64,000 bases of DNA from Streptomyces sp. PTY087I2 (GCF_001687325.1 NZ_LZRD01000005.1:1-64000); one strand, 5' to 3'; counted from the stretch's first letter, positions 18,025-26,986 are shown. The notes: generated from the sequence alone by a model not told the origin. Program-made: numbers and translations.

Positions 18025-18052
18025 GCCCCGCCCGGCTGCTCCCGGGCGGGGC
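18025..18052. terminator. Bidirectional terminator hairpin
   Basis: GCCCCGCCCGG (18025-18035) pairs perfectly with CCGGGCGGGGC (18042-18052) across a 6-nt loop. It stands between the convergent kinase gene (ends 17948) and uppP (ends 18067), and could stop both transcripts. Confidence 0.8.
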
Positions 18053-18066
18053 GCACACCCGTCGGG

Positions 18067-18939
18067 TCAGCCCGCCGACTCGCCCGCGTGCGGGCTCAAC
18101 GCGCCGGACCAGATCAGGACGAAGATGAGGATGCCGAGCAGGATGCGGTAGATGACGAAGGGCATGAAGCTCTTGGTGGTGATGAACTTCATGAACCAGG
18201 CGATGACGGCGTAGCCGACGAAGAAGGCCACCAGGGTCGCGAAGATCGTCGGGCCCCAGGAGACGTGTCCCTCGCCCACGTCCTTGAGTTCGTACGCGCC
18301 CGAGGCGAGCACCGCGGGGATCGCCAGCAGGAACGAGTAGCGGGCGGCCGATTCTCGGGTGTAGCCCATCAGCAGGCCGCCGCTGATCGTCGCGCCCGAG
18401 CGGGAGACGCCGGGGATCAGCGCCATCGCCTGGCAGAAACCGTAGATCAGGCCGTCCCTGACGCCCAGGTCCTTGAGCGTCTTGCGCTCCTTCACCACCC
18501 GGTGCCTGCCGCCCGTCTCGTCGCGTGCGGCCAGCCGGTCGGCGACGCCGAGCACGATGCCCATGACGATCAGCGTCGTCGCGATCAGCCGCAGATCGCG
18601 GAACGGGCCCTCGATCTGGTCCTTGAGCGTGAGGCCCAGCACACCGATGGGGATCGAGCCGACGATGACCAGCCAGCCCATCTGGGCGTCGTGGTCGCTG
18701 CGCATCGCACGGTCCGTCAGGGAGCGGAACCAGGCCGACAGGATGCGCGCGATGTCCTTGCGGAAGTAGATCAGCACCGCCGCCTCGGTGCCGATCTGGG
18801 TGATCGCCGTGAACGCCGCCCCGGGGTCGTGCCAGCCGGCGAACGCGGCCGTCAGCCGCAGATGCGCGCTGGAGGAGATCGGCAGGAACTCGGTGAGTCC
18901 CTGAACAAGTCCCAGGACGAATGATTCGAACCAGCTCAT
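18067..18939 (-). CDS. uppP: Undecaprenyl-diphosphate phosphatase (UppP/BacA)
   Basis: 290 residues, multi-pass membrane protein. It dephosphorylates undecaprenyl pyrophosphate to recycle the lipid carrier of peptidoglycan synthesis; the family gives bacitracin tolerance. Both diagnostic motifs are present: Q13-G-L-T-E17-F-L-P-I-S-S-S-A-H26 and G-V178-S-R-S-G-A-T. The length equals the family norm. The ATG at 18939 (MSWFESF) is chosen over longer frames because it begins right at the first helix. Confidence 0.95.
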   Translation of the reverse strand: MSWFESFVLGLVQGLTEFLPISSSAHLRLTAAFAGWHDPGAAFTAITQIGTEAAVLIYFRKDIARILSAWFRSLTDRAMRSDHDAQMGWLVIVGSIPIGVLGLTLKDQIEGPFRDLRLIATTLIVMGIVLGVADRLAARDETGGRHRVVKERKTLKDLGVRDGLIYGFCQAMALIPGVSRSGATISGGLLMGYTRESAARYSFLLAIPAVLASGAYELKDVGEGHVSWGPTIFATLVAFFVGYAVIAWFMKFITTKSFMPFVIYRILLGILIFVLIWSGALSPHAGESAG

Positions 18940-19108
18940 GGGGCTTAGGCCATCCCGGAGGTGATCGTGCATCGGCCACGGGCGGCTGGGCCCGTCGGCT
19001 GCGTGCAAAGTGCGGAGTGCGGTCAAGGACAACGAGGTCGCGGGCAGCGTATCGCCTGAAAGTGAACGCCAGGTCGACTGGACCGGTCATCCACGTGCCC
19101 CCGTACGC

Positions 19109-19831
19109 TCAGTTGTCCGGCGTGTCCCGGCCCAGCCGGTGGCGTTTGCGCCAGGCGACCAGCGCCCCGCCGAGAGCGGACAGCACGATGAAGCCCATGG
19201 CGGCCAGGAACACCGGCGAGGTCGGCGACGCGGCCTCGCTGCCGGCTATCACGTACGCCGCCGTGTTCGGGATCGACCCGAGACCGGTCGCCAGGAGGAA
19301 CGGCGGAGCGCCCATCCGGGAGGTCGCCGCACAGTAGTTGGCGGCGGCGAACGGCACCCCGGGGAAGAGCCGCAGCGCCAGGACCGACCGGAAACCGTGC
19401 CGGCTCAGCACCCCGTCCGCCGCGGTGAGCAGCCTCCCGCGCAGCAGGGTCCGCAACGCGTCCTGCCCCAGCACCCGGCCCAGCATGAACGACACGCCCG
19501 CACCCAGCACCGTCCCCGCCAGCGCCGCCGCCAGACCCGTCTGCGCGCCGAACAACGCGCCCGCCGCGATGTTGAGCAGCGGGCGCGGCACGAACGCCAC
19601 CGTCAGCGCCCCGTACGCCAGACCGAAGACCATCGCCGCCGTGCCCCCGGTCAGCTGGGGCGGCCAGCCGGACGCCAGCAGCCGCTGCGGTTCGAACAGC
19701 AGCATCGTCGACGCGGCCCCGAGCAGGACGACGACGAGCATCGAGAACCGGGACCACGGCGACAGCAGTGTCCGGGTCAGGCGCAGGGCCGGACCCGAGG
19801 CGGGCCGGGCGGCGGGGACGGGGTCGAACAT
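19109..19831 (-). CDS. TVP38/TMEM64-family (SNARE-associated/DedA-like) membrane protein
   Basis: 240 residues. There is an N-terminal helix (about 30-46), then the VTT domain: the re-entrant region VPRPLLNIAAGALFGAQTG, an RVLGQDAL stretch, and the signature LRLFPGVPFAAANYCAATSR near 155-174, closed by a helix and a basic tail. The family comprises lipid scramblase or transporter-like proteins of the cytoplasmic membrane. The ATG at 19831 fits the usual start. 169 bp separate it from the uppP start, without a visible gene. Confidence 0.85.
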   Translation of the reverse strand: MFDPVPAARPASGPALRLTRTLLSPWSRFSMLVVVLLGAASTMLLFEPQRLLASGWPPQLTGGTAAMVFGLAYGALTVAFVPRPLLNIAAGALFGAQTGLAAALAGTVLGAGVSFMLGRVLGQDALRTLLRGRLLTAADGVLSRHGFRSVLALRLFPGVPFAAANYCAATSRMGAPPFLLATGLGSIPNTAAYVIAGSEAASPTSPVFLAAMGFIVLSALGGALVAWRKRHRLGRDTPDN

Positions 19832-19880
19832 TCGGGGAGACTAACCGAAAAGGATGTGTGATCGCCGTAATGTGCGTCGC

Positions 19881-20594
19881 GTGAACCCCGCCGCCGACGC
19901 CCCTGTTCCGCCGGTCAGCGCCCTCGCCGACACCGTCCTGGAGCGGCTCGTCGCCGCCTACGCCCCCGCCGCCGACCCCGTACGGGCCGAGGGCGCCGCC
20001 GCGTACATGAAGCACGTCGCACCCTTCCTCGGGATCCCCACCCCCGAGCGCCGGGCCCTGTCGCGGACCGTACTGGCGGGCACCGGGCGGCCGGACGAGC
20101 GGGACTGCACGGCCATCGCGCTGCGCTGCTGGCAACTGTCCGAGCGTGAATATCACTACTTCGCCGTCGACTATCTGCGGCGCCACGCCGGCCGCTGCAC
20201 CTCCGGCTTCCTCCCCGTCCTGCATCACCTCGTCACCACCGTCCCCTGGTGGGACACCGTCGACCTGCTCGCCGCGCATGTCGCGGGCCCCCTGGTCGCC
20301 GCCGACCCGGCGCTCGCCCGGGAGATGGACCGCTGGATCGACGACCCCAGCCTCTGGGCCGCCAGGACCGCCCTCCTCCACCAGCTGCGCTACAAGGAAG
20401 CCACCGACGCCGACCGGCTGTTCGGCTACTGCCTGCGCCGCGCGGACCACCCCGACTTCTTCATCCGCAAGGCGATCGGCTGGGCCCTGCGCGAGTACGC
20501 CAGGACCGACCCCACCGCCGTACGCGACTTCGTCGACGGCGCGCGGCCCCGGCTGTCGCCGCTCTCCGTGCGCGAGGCCCTCAAGAACCTCTGA
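19881..20594 (+). CDS. DNA alkylation repair protein (AlkD-like HEAT-repeat glycosylase)
   Basis: About 237 residues; GTG 19881 chosen, ATG 19854 possible but without a correctly spaced ribosome site. The whole chain is a HEAT-like solenoid. The hallmark AlkD residues are visible in VPWWDTVDLLAAH (Trp/Asp of the alkyl-base pocket), WAARTALLHQLRYK and FIRKAIGWALREYA. The family removes N3- and N7-alkylated purines by trapping the extrahelical lesion. It is divergent from the TVP38-like gene by a short gap. Confidence 0.85.
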   Translation: MNPAADAPVPPVSALADTVLERLVAAYAPAADPVRAEGAAAYMKHVAPFLGIPTPERRALSRTVLAGTGRPDERDCTAIALRCWQLSEREYHYFAVDYLRRHAGRCTSGFLPVLHHLVTTVPWWDTVDLLAAHVAGPLVAADPALAREMDRWIDDPSLWAARTALLHQLRYKEATDADRLFGYCLRRADHPDFFIRKAIGWALREYARTDPTAVRDFVDGARPRLSPLSVREALKNL

Positions 20595-20921
20595 GAGCCG
20601 ACCGAAAACCATTCGACGTGGCCGCCGCGCCCGGCCATGATCAGGGGCATGTTCCGGTACGCCTTCCTCGCAGCGCCGTCCGCAGTCGCGGACGCGCCGA
20701 AGGCTGCCGTGAACGACGCGGTCGCCGAGGCATGCGCCCGGACCGCAGCAGCAGTTGTCGCAGCAGCAGCCGCATCGGCGTTCGCCGTTGCCGCAGCGCC
20801 CATCGGCGGCGCCCGAAGCTGACCCTCCCCCGACAGTCCGGCGGACCCCGCAAGGGGAGGGTCGGCGGGGCCCTGGGGTTCATCTCTCTTCCCGGCTTCG
20901 AGTTCTCCGAAGGAATCAGCC
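20595..20921 (+). promoter_or_regulatory. 327-bp structured leader/promoter region of tuf3
   Basis: No supported gene; a 60-codon Ala-rich ORF at 20641-20822 looks spurious. The striking element is at 20822-20864, where GACCCTCCCC pairs with GGGGAGGGTC around a loop containing a smaller GTCC/GGAC hairpin. It ends about 57 nt before the EF-Tu start. It could be a terminator of the upstream gene or an attenuator in the tuf3 leader. Confidence 0.5.
20822..20864 (+). terminator. Nested hairpin before tuf3 (terminator or attenuator)
   Basis: A ten-base-pair perfect stem (20822-20831 with 20855-20864) encloses an inner stem of GTCC and GGAC (20837-20847). No U-run follows. The position is consistent either with the end of the AlkD transcript or with regulation of the EF-Tu paralogue. 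Confidence 0.5.
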
Positions 20922-22097
20922 ATGTCCAAGACGGCTTACGTACGCACCAAGCCGCACCTCAACATCGGCACCATGGGCCACGTCGACCACGGCAAGACCA
21001 CCCTCACCGCCGCCATCACCAAGGTCCTCAGCGAGCGCGGCGGCGGTTCCACCTCCTACGTGTCCTTCGACCGGATCGACCGGGCCCCCGAGGAGGCGCA
21101 GCGCGGCATCACCATCAACATCGCGCACGTCGAGTACGAGACCGACACCCGCCACTACGCCCACGTCGACATGCCCGGGCACGCCGACTACATCAAGAAC
21201 ATGGTCACCGGAGCGGCGCAGCTCGACGGGGCGATCCTCGTCGTCTCCGCGCTCGACGGGATCATGCCGCAGACCGCCGAGCACGTCCTGCTGGCCCGTC
21301 AAGTGGGCGTCGACCACATCGTCGTCGCCCTCAACAAGGCCGACGCGGGCGACCCCGAGCTGACCGACCTGGTCGAGCTGGAGGTCCGCGAGCTGCTCTC
21401 CGCGCACGGGTACGGCGGCGACACCGTCCCCGTGGTCCGGGTCTCCGGGCTCAAGGCGCTGGAGGGCGACCCGCGGTGGACGGCGGCGATCGAAGGGCTG
21501 CTGGACGCCGTCGACACGTACGTACCGATGCCGGTGCGCTACACCGACGCCCCGTTCCTGCTGTCCGTCGAGAACGTCCTGACCATCACCGGCCGGGGCA
21601 CCGTCGTCACCGGCGCCGTCGAGCGCGGCACCGTCCGCGTCGGCGACAGGGTCCAGGTGCTGGGCGCGGACATCGAGACGGTCGTCACCGGCCTGGAGAC
21701 CTTCGGCAAGCCGATGGAGTCCGCCGAGGCCGGGGACAACGTCGCGCTGCTGCTGCGCGGGGTGGAGCGCGACCGGGTCCGCCGCGGCCATGTCGTGGCC
21801 GCACCCGGCAGCGTCACGCCGAGCCGCCGGTTCACCGCGCAGGTGTACGTGCTGTCGGCGAAGGAGGGCGGCCGGACCACCCCGGTCGCCACCGGCTACC
21901 GGCCGCAGTTCTACATCCGTACGGCGGACGTCGTCGGCGACGTCGACCTCGGCGAGGCGGCGGTCGCGCGCCCCGGCGACACGGTCACCATGACCGTCGA
22001 GCTGGGCCGTGACGTGCCGCTGGAGTCCGGTCTCGGCTTCGCGATCCGCGAGGGCGGCCGCACGGTCGGCGCGGGAACGGTGACCGAGCTGCTCTGA
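20922..22097 (+). CDS. tuf3: Divergent elongation factor Tu (EF-Tu3)
   Basis: 391 residues, three-domain EF-Tu: G domain 1-200, beta-barrel domains about 205-391. G1 is [10 protein letters not shown]3 is [12 protein letters not shown], where housekeeping EF-Tu has DCPGHADY; the catalytic His is kept. G4 is NKAD rather than NKCD and G5 is SGLK. Domain 3 differs from the usual GRHTPFF-NNYRPQFYFRT motif (here [18 protein letters not shown]), near the elfamycin-binding area. It stands alone, outside any str operon. Streptomyces species are known to carry such a tuf3, reported to be stress or stringent-response controlled. The ATG at 20922 is clear. Confidence 0.9.
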   Translation: MSKTAYVRTKPHLNIGTMGHVDHGKTTLTAAITKVLSERGGGSTSYVSFDRIDRAPEEAQRGITINIAHVEYETDTRHYAHVDMPGHADYIKNMVTGAAQLDGAILVVSALDGIMPQTAEHVLLARQVGVDHIVVALNKADAGDPELTDLVELEVRELLSAHGYGGDTVPVVRVSGLKALEGDPRWTAAIEGLLDAVDTYVPMPVRYTDAPFLLSVENVLTITGRGTVVTGAVERGTVRVGDRVQVLGADIETVVTGLETFGKPMESAEAGDNVALLLRGVERDRVRRGHVVAAPGSVTPSRRFTAQVYVLSAKEGGRTTPVATGYRPQFYIRTADVVGDVDLGEAAVARPGDTVTMTVELGRDVPLESGLGFAIREGGRTVGAGTVTELL

Positions 22098-22105
22098 CAC
22101 CGCCC

Positions 22106-22142
22106 GCTGCCCGCCACCCCTCGGTTCGGGGTGGCGGGCAGC
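22106..22142 (+). terminator. Strong hairpin after tuf3
   Basis: GCTGCCCGCCACCCC (22106-22120) pairs perfectly over 15 bp with GGGGTGGCGGGCAGC (22128-22142), loop TCGGTTC. It begins 9 nt after the tuf3 stop. No U-tract, typical for the genus. Confidence 0.9.
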
Positions 22143-22160
22143 GGCGGCGACAATGGAGAG

Positions 22161-23006
22161 GTGAACGAGCCGATACCCGTCATCCGCGAGGTCGACTGCG
22201 GCACCGCCCGGCTGCTGCCCGACGTGGACCGCGACCGGGCCTGGCTGCTCACGGTCGACGACGCGCCCCAGTCCTACGTCGACCTCGACGACCCGTCCTA
22301 CCTGGAGTTCGAGTACGTACGCCGGCTCGCCCACGTCGTGGACGGCGCGGCCGAGCCCGGCGCGCCCCTGGACGTCCTGCACCTGGGCGGTGGCGCGCTG
22401 ACCCTGCCCCGCTACGTGGCCGCGACCCGCCCCGGCTCGCGGCAGGACGTCGTCGACGCCGACCGGGGGCTGCTGGGGCTGGTCCGGGAACATCTGCCGC
22501 TGCCCGACGGGAGCGGCATCACGCTGCACGCGGCCGACGCCCGGGAGCGGCTGGAAGCGGCGGCCCCCGCCTCCGCCGACCTCCTGATCGCGGACGTCTT
22601 CGGCGGCTCCCGGGTACCGGCACACCTCACGTCCGTCGAGTACGCGCGGGCGGCCGGGCGGGCCCTGCGCGCGGACGGGATCTACGCGGCCAACCTGGCC
22701 GACAGCGCCCCGTTCGCCTTCCTCCGCTCCCAGTTGGCGAACTTCGCCGCCGTCTTCCCGGAGCTGGCGCTGGTCGGGGAACCGGCGGTGCTGCGCGGGC
22801 GGCGCTTCGGCAACGTCGTCCTGCTCGCCTCTTACGCGCCCGTCGACGTGGACCCGCTCGTCCGCCGCTGTGCCGCGGACGTCTTCCCGGCGCGGGTCAC
22901 CCACGGTGCCGCGCTGACCCGGTTCATCGGCGGGGCCCGCCCGGTGGCGGACGCGGACGCGGTCGCCTCGCCCGAACCGCCCGACGGGGCCTTCAGCGTC
23001 GGCTGA
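22161..23006 (+). CDS. Spermidine-synthase-like protein (SpeE fold)
   Basis: 281 residues. The central Rossmann fold has VLHLGGGALTLPRYVA (motif I, where spermidine synthases read VLxIGGGxG) and LLIADVFGG as the later acidic motif. The polyamine-site residues of true spermidine synthases are not obvious, so this is one of the actinobacterial SpeE-like or fused-MFS homologues whose reaction is unknown. GGAGAG directly precedes the GTG at 22161. It may be transcribed separately, as a strong terminator lies just upstream. Confidence 0.75.
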   Translation: MNEPIPVIREVDCGTARLLPDVDRDRAWLLTVDDAPQSYVDLDDPSYLEFEYVRRLAHVVDGAAEPGAPLDVLHLGGGALTLPRYVAATRPGSRQDVVDADRGLLGLVREHLPLPDGSGITLHAADARERLEAAAPASADLLIADVFGGSRVPAHLTSVEYARAAGRALRADGIYAANLADSAPFAFLRSQLANFAAVFPELALVGEPAVLRGRRFGNVVLLASYAPVDVDPLVRRCAADVFPARVTHGAALTRFIGGARPVADADAVASPEPPDGAFSVG

Positions 23007-23073
23007 GGCTCCCGGCGGGCGGGGCGGGGCGGGGCGGCAGAGTGGTGCGGGAACGCGCTGCGCGGTACGGGTG

Positions 23074-24168
23074 TCAGCCGGTGGGCTCACCCGCGAGGCG
23101 GACCGTGCTCAGGATCTGCTGGATGGTGGTGTCCGGCAGCTCGTCCTTGACGCCGGTGGCGGCGTAGAGGACCCAGGTCGAGAAGTCGCCCTTGGAGTTC
23201 TTGAAGGAGAACGCGATCGACTTCCCGTCGCTGTCGCACTTCTCCTTGTTGGCCAGCTCCAGGGCGGTGGCCTGCGCGACGCTGCCGGAGAGACCCGACT
23301 TGGTGGTGAAGGGCTTGGCCTTGCCGATCTTGACCTTGGACTTCGGGTCGAGCTGGGAGTAGGCGGCCCACACCCAGTTGGCGGCCTCGTTCCGCGCGGC
23401 CTCGTCGGTGCTCTTGGCGCCCTGGGCGCCCTTCGTCCCGACGCCGGCGAGCCCGGTGTCCTCCTCGCGGCCGTCCCCGTCGGAGTCGTCGACGCACCAC
23501 TTGCTCTTGTAGTAGGCGGGTGCGGAGAAGCCGGCGACCGGCGACCCGTCCTCCTTCTTGGCGTCCTCGAAGCCGGCGAACGTTCCCGAACTGGCGACCT
23601 CCCAGTCACCGGGAACGTCGAACTGCGTGCCCCACTTGGGGTTGGTGACGACCTTCCAGCCCGGAATGAGCGGCTTGGGGTCGCCGTCGGAGCCCCGCGG
23701 GTTCTCCACGGGCGGCGCGGAGCCGGTGGCCGTCTCGCTGGGCTTGGCACTCGGCGACGCGGTCTTCTTGTCGTCGGCGACGTTCTTGCCCTCGTCGTCG
23801 TCCTTGCCGAGGACGAGGAATCCGGTGACGCCCGCCGCGATCACGACGGCCAGCGCAGCGACGATCGCCACGATCGTCGTCTTCTTCTTGTCGTCGCCGG
23901 GCTTCGGCCCGCCGGGCGGACCCGGGACGGCGTACTGCGGCACCGTCGGCTGCTGGTAGGGATTGGGCTGCGGGTAGCCCGGCTGCCCGCCGGGCTGGCC
24001 CTGCGGGTACCCGTAGCCCGGCTCCGCGGGCTGCCCCGGCTGGCCCTGCGGCGGATATCCCGGCTGCTGATAGGGATTCGGCTGCTGGTACCCCGGCTGC
24101 TGGTACGGGTTCTGGTTCTGGTCCTGCGGGTTCTGCTCGCCCCCGGGCGGCTGCGTTCCTGGCCACAT
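23074..24168 (-). CDS. Membrane-anchored extracytoplasmic protein with Pro/Gln/Gly/Tyr-rich N-tail
   Basis: 364 residues. Residues 1-90 are low complexity, dominated by repeats of the type PNPYQQPGY and PQGQPG. A Lys-rich stop (DDKKK) precedes one transmembrane helix at about 97-120. A charged linker then leads to a globular domain (about 165-360) carrying two Cys residues. The topology suggests a cytosolic PQGY tail and an outside domain. Similar layouts occur in many Streptomyces cell-surface proteins; the outer domain I do not recognise with certainty. The ATG at 24168 is the natural start. Confidence 0.7.
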   Translation of the reverse strand: MWPGTQPPGGEQNPQDQNQNPYQQPGYQQPNPYQQPGYPPQGQPGQPAEPGYGYPQGQPGGQPGYPQPNPYQQPTVPQYAVPGPPGGPKPGDDKKKTTIVAIVAALAVVIAAGVTGFLVLGKDDDEGKNVADDKKTASPSAKPSETATGSAPPVENPRGSDGDPKPLIPGWKVVTNPKWGTQFDVPGDWEVASSGTFAGFEDAKKEDGSPVAGFSAPAYYKSKWCVDDSDGDGREEDTGLAGVGTKGAQGAKSTDEAARNEAANWVWAAYSQLDPKSKVKIGKAKPFTTKSGLSGSVAQATALELANKEKCDSDGKSIAFSFKNSKGDFSTWVLYAATGVKDELPDTTIQQILSTVRLAGEPTG

Positions 24169-24274
24169 GGCCAGTAACCATAGATGGGCCGTGCGCCCAC
24201 TTCTACGCCAGCCCTGTACCGGAGCCGTCACAAGGGGATGGCCAAACGGTGCTACTGGTGAGTAACCTTCGGGC

Positions 24275-24727
24275 ATGAGCGCTGAACAGATGACCGTGGG
24301 CGAGATGCTCGTCGCGACGGTTCCGATGGCCCGGACCCTCAACCTCGAATTCCTGGAGACCACCCCGGAGCGGGCCGTCGTCCGGCTGCCCGACCAGGCG
24401 GACTACCACAACCACGTCGGCGGACCCCACGCCGGAGCGATGTTCACGCTCGCCGAATCCGCCAGCGGCGCGATCGTCATCGCCGCCTTCGGCGACCAGA
24501 TGTCACGGGCCGTGCCGCTCGCCGTGAAGGCCGAGATCGGCTACAAGAAGCTCGCCATGGGCGAGGTCACCGCCACCGCGACCCTCGGCCGCCCGATCGC
24601 CGACGTGGTCGCCGACCTGGACGCCGGACAGCGGCCGGAATTCCCCGTCGCCATCGAGATCACGCGCGCCGACGGAGCGGTCACCGGCGAGATGACCGTC
24701 GTCTGGACCCTGCGCCCCAACGGCTGA
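24275..24727 (+). CDS. Hotdog-fold thioesterase-like protein (DUF4442)
   Basis: 150 residues, single hotdog domain. DYHNHVGGPHAGAMFTLAESASG (about residues 47-69) is the typical helix-start region carrying the His/Gly and Glu residues used by acyl-CoA thioesterases. VPLAVKAEIGYKKLAMGEVTA forms the next strands. It probably hydrolyses or binds an acyl thioester in the cytosol. It is divergent from the membrane-anchored protein gene and closed by a strong hairpin. Confidence 0.78.
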   Translation: MSAEQMTVGEMLVATVPMARTLNLEFLETTPERAVVRLPDQADYHNHVGGPHAGAMFTLAESASGAIVIAAFGDQMSRAVPLAVKAEIGYKKLAMGEVTATATLGRPIADVVADLDAGQRPEFPVAIEITRADGAVTGEMTVVWTLRPNG

Positions 24728-24749
24728 CCACCGCTGTACGTACATGCGA

Positions 24750-24791
24750 CCGGGCCGCCGCCCCTCCCGTTCCGGAGGGACGGCGGCCCGG
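24750..24791. terminator. Bidirectional terminator hairpin
   Basis: CCGGGCCGCCG plus CCCTCC (from 24750) pairs with GGAGGG plus CGGCGGCCCGG (to 24791) with one internal mismatch, loop CGTTCC. It lies between the convergent DUF4442 gene and the gamma-carbonic anhydrase gene. Confidence 0.85.
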
Positions 24792-24817
24792 CTCGGTGTT
24801 CCGGCAGGACGCGGGCG

Positions 24818-25348
24818 TCAGCCCTCGTGCGCCGCGCGGTGCGCCTTCGCCAGCTCCACGTACCCCGCCGCGTTGAAGCGGATGCTCTCCAGCTCCTCGG
24901 CGGTCAGCTGCCGCTTCACCTTCGCGGGCACCCCCGCGACGAGCGAGCCCGGCGGCACCCGCATCCCCTGCGGTACGAGAGCCTGCGCCGCGACCAGCGA
25001 ACCCGCCCCGATGTGCGCGCCGTTGAGCACCGTGGCGCCCATCCCGACCAGCACATCGTCCTCGATCACACAGCCGTGCAGCACCGCGTTGTGGCCGACC
25101 GAGACCCGCGCGCCCACGGTGAGCGGGAACCCGGGGTCGGTGTGCACACTGCAATTGTCCTGGATGTTGCTGTCCGGGCCGAGCGTGATCGGACCGCAGT
25201 CGGCGCGCAGCACGGCCTGGTACCAGACGCTGGAGCCCGGGGCGAGCGTCACCTCACCGATCACCACGGACGTCGGGGCCACAAAGGCGTCCACGTCGAT
25301 GTCCGGCTCCTTGCCGCCCATGCCCGTGATCAACGCCTGCTCCGCCAT
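24818..25348 (-). CDS. Gamma-carbonic anhydrase family protein
   Basis: 176 residues of left-handed beta-helix hexapeptide repeats. The three zinc ligands occur in the classic spacing: His69 (NCSVHTD), His86 (SVGHNA) and His91 (VLHGC). It ends in an amphipathic C-terminal helix. Many bacterial members are CaiE/PaaY/YrdA-like and may be carbonic anhydrases or acyl-CoA thioesterases. AGGAGCAGGCG precedes the ATG at 25348, which is preferred to the longer frame. Divergent from another hexapeptide protein. Confidence 0.88.
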   Translation of the reverse strand: MAEQALITGMGGKEPDIDVDAFVAPTSVVIGEVTLAPGSSVWYQAVLRADCGPITLGPDSNIQDNCSVHTDPGFPLTVGARVSVGHNAVLHGCVIEDDVLVGMGATVLNGAHIGAGSLVAAQALVPQGMRVPPGSLVAGVPAKVKRQLTAEELESIRFNAAGYVELAKAHRAAHEG

Positions 25349-25508
25349 CGCCTGCTCCTTCGCGCCGGTGTGGTGCTCCTGGGCCCTCTCCACCGGATCG
25401 GGCCGACTCTCACGGTAGGCGACGGCCCCCGGCGGGCGCCGCGCAGTGGGGCGAACATCACAGGTCACCGCGGGGATCGCCCACCGCGCCGCCGACTACC
25501 GTGAGCGC

Positions 25509-26258
25509 GTGCCGAAGAACCGAAACACGTTCTCCTTCCTCGCCCGCCTCCCGCGCCGCGCCGCCTCCCGCGCGGTCCACCTCGGCTGGGCCTGGGCACA
25601 GCGGGCGGGCGCGGTCACCGCCGAGCACCCCGGGCGGCTGCGGTTCGGCGCGATCGGCGCGGGCACCCGGCTCGCCTTCCCGCAGGGCACCGTGTTCGGG
25701 GAGCCGTGGATCGAACTGGGCGCGCACTGCATCATCGGCGAGCAGGTCACTCTCACCGCCGGGATGATGCCGGACCTGGACCTGGGGCCCGACCCGATCC
25801 TCACGCTGGGCGACGGGGTGGTGCTGGGGCGCGGCAGCCATGTGATCGCCGACACGACGGTGAGCATCGGCTCGGACACGTACTGCGGTCCGTTCGTCTA
25901 CATCACCTCCACCAACCACAGCTACGACGACCCGCACGAGCCCGTGGGCAAGCAGTGGCCCCGGATGGAACCCGTCGCGATCGGCCCCGGCTGCTGGATC
26001 GGCACCGGCGCGGTGATCCTGCCCGGGGCCCGGCTCGGCCGGAACGTGGTGGTCGCGGCGGGCGCCGTCGTCCGGGGCGAGGTCCCCGACCACGCGGTGG
26101 TCGCCGGAGCCCCCGCCCGTGTCGTCCGCAGCTGGGACCCGGAGAAGGGCTGGCAGCCGCCCCTGCGCACGCCCGCACCCGTGCCGATCCCGAAGGGCGT
26201 CACGCCCGAGCAGCTGCTGGCCCTCGCCGAGCTGGACGAGGTACGGGAAACGCCGTAG
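25509..26258 (+). CDS. Hexapeptide-repeat acyltransferase (LbH family)
   Basis: 249 residues. The left-handed beta-helix spans about 55-205; the active-site-like segment is YITSTNHSYDDPHEPVG (His and Asn of xenobiotic/nodulation-type acetyltransferases), followed by repeats such as IGPGCWIGTGAVILPGA and VVAAGAVVRGEVPDH. It probably transfers an acetyl group from acetyl-CoA to a sugar or other hydroxyl/amine substrate. Start GTG at 25509 (PKNRNTFSF). The N-terminal basic region is longer than in minimal family members. Substrate unknown. Confidence 0.8.
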   Translation: MPKNRNTFSFLARLPRRAASRAVHLGWAWAQRAGAVTAEHPGRLRFGAIGAGTRLAFPQGTVFGEPWIELGAHCIIGEQVTLTAGMMPDLDLGPDPILTLGDGVVLGRGSHVIADTTVSIGSDTYCGPFVYITSTNHSYDDPHEPVGKQWPRMEPVAIGPGCWIGTGAVILPGARLGRNVVVAAGAVVRGEVPDHAVVAGAPARVVRSWDPEKGWQPPLRTPAPVPIPKGVTPEQLLALAELDEVRETP

Positions 26259-26413
26259 GCCCCCGTAAGCCCTGTGAGGCGGCGGCACGGCCTGGTGAAC
26301 GGTGGAGTGCGCTGTACGGCAGTGCAATATTCTTGACCCCGGCATGCGCCGTACGTGGCCTGGCCACCCGTACGCCGGTATCCGCACTCCGCCATCCACC
26401 GCAGGGACGGTAC

Positions 26414-26986
26414 GTGTCCGACCTCGACCAGCTCACCCAGTCGCTGGCCCGCAATCTCAAGCGCTGGCGGGGCGAGCGCGGCTTCACCCTCGACGCCCTC
26501 GCGGCCCGCTCCGGAGTCAGCCGCGGGATGATCATCCAGATCGAGCAGGCGCGGACGAACCCGAGCGTCGGCACCACGGTGAAGCTGGCCGACGCGCTCG
26601 GCGTCGCCATCACCACACTGCTCGACCACGAGCAGGGACCCCAGGTCCGGCTGGTCCCCGAAAGCCGGGCCGTCCGCATGTGGTCGACCGAGGCGGGCAG
26701 CTCCACCACGCTGCTCGTCGGAGCGGAGGCCCGCGGCCCGCTCGAACTGTGGACCTGCCGGCTGATGCCCGGCGAGGGCACCACGTCCGCCCCGCACCCC
26801 GAGGGCACCGTCGAACTCCTCCACGTCACCGAGGGCGAACTGACCCTCCTCGTCGACGGTCTCACCCACGCCGTCCCCGCCGGGACCTCCGCCACCTTCG
26901 AGGCGCACGTGCCGCACGGCTACCGCAACGAGGGCGGCGAACCGACGGTCTTCACCATGGCCGTAGCCATCCCGCCCGTCCGCTGA
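26414..26986 (+). CDS. XRE-family HTH regulator with cupin domain
   Basis: 190 residues. An N-terminal helix-turn-helix (about 13-67) reads TLDALAARSGVSRGMIIQIEQ. The C-terminal cupin (about 110-185) has PHPEGTVELLHVTEGELTLL and the second cupin box near VPHGYRNEG, probably a ligand sensor. The GTG at 26414 follows CAGGGA at workable spacing. The 155-bp gap before it contains TTGACC and short inverted sequences that may be its promoter. Members regulate polyamine, sugar or amino-acid metabolism; the target is not evident, though the YbaK gene follows closely. Confidence 0.85.
   Translation: MSDLDQLTQSLARNLKRWRGERGFTLDALAARSGVSRGMIIQIEQARTNPSVGTTVKLADALGVAITTLLDHEQGPQVRLVPESRAVRMWSTEAGSSTTLLVGAEARGPLELWTCRLMPGEGTTSAPHPEGTVELLHVTEGELTLLVDGLTHAVPAGTSATFEAHVPHGYRNEGGEPTVFTMAVAIPPVR

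Noticed and set aside
20637-20822. 60-codon Ala-rich ORF before tuf3
   Set aside because: No ribosome site, low-complexity translation, and it runs into a hairpin. More likely leader or intergenic DNA.
20916-23090. 724-codon frame opposite tuf3 and the SpeE-like gene
   Set aside because: Spans two well-supported genes and a terminator on the other strand; a composition artefact.
26332-26360. TTGACC upstream of the XRE-cupin gene as a firm promoter
   Set aside because: No convincing -10 box at 16-18 bp, so I mention it only in the gene entry.
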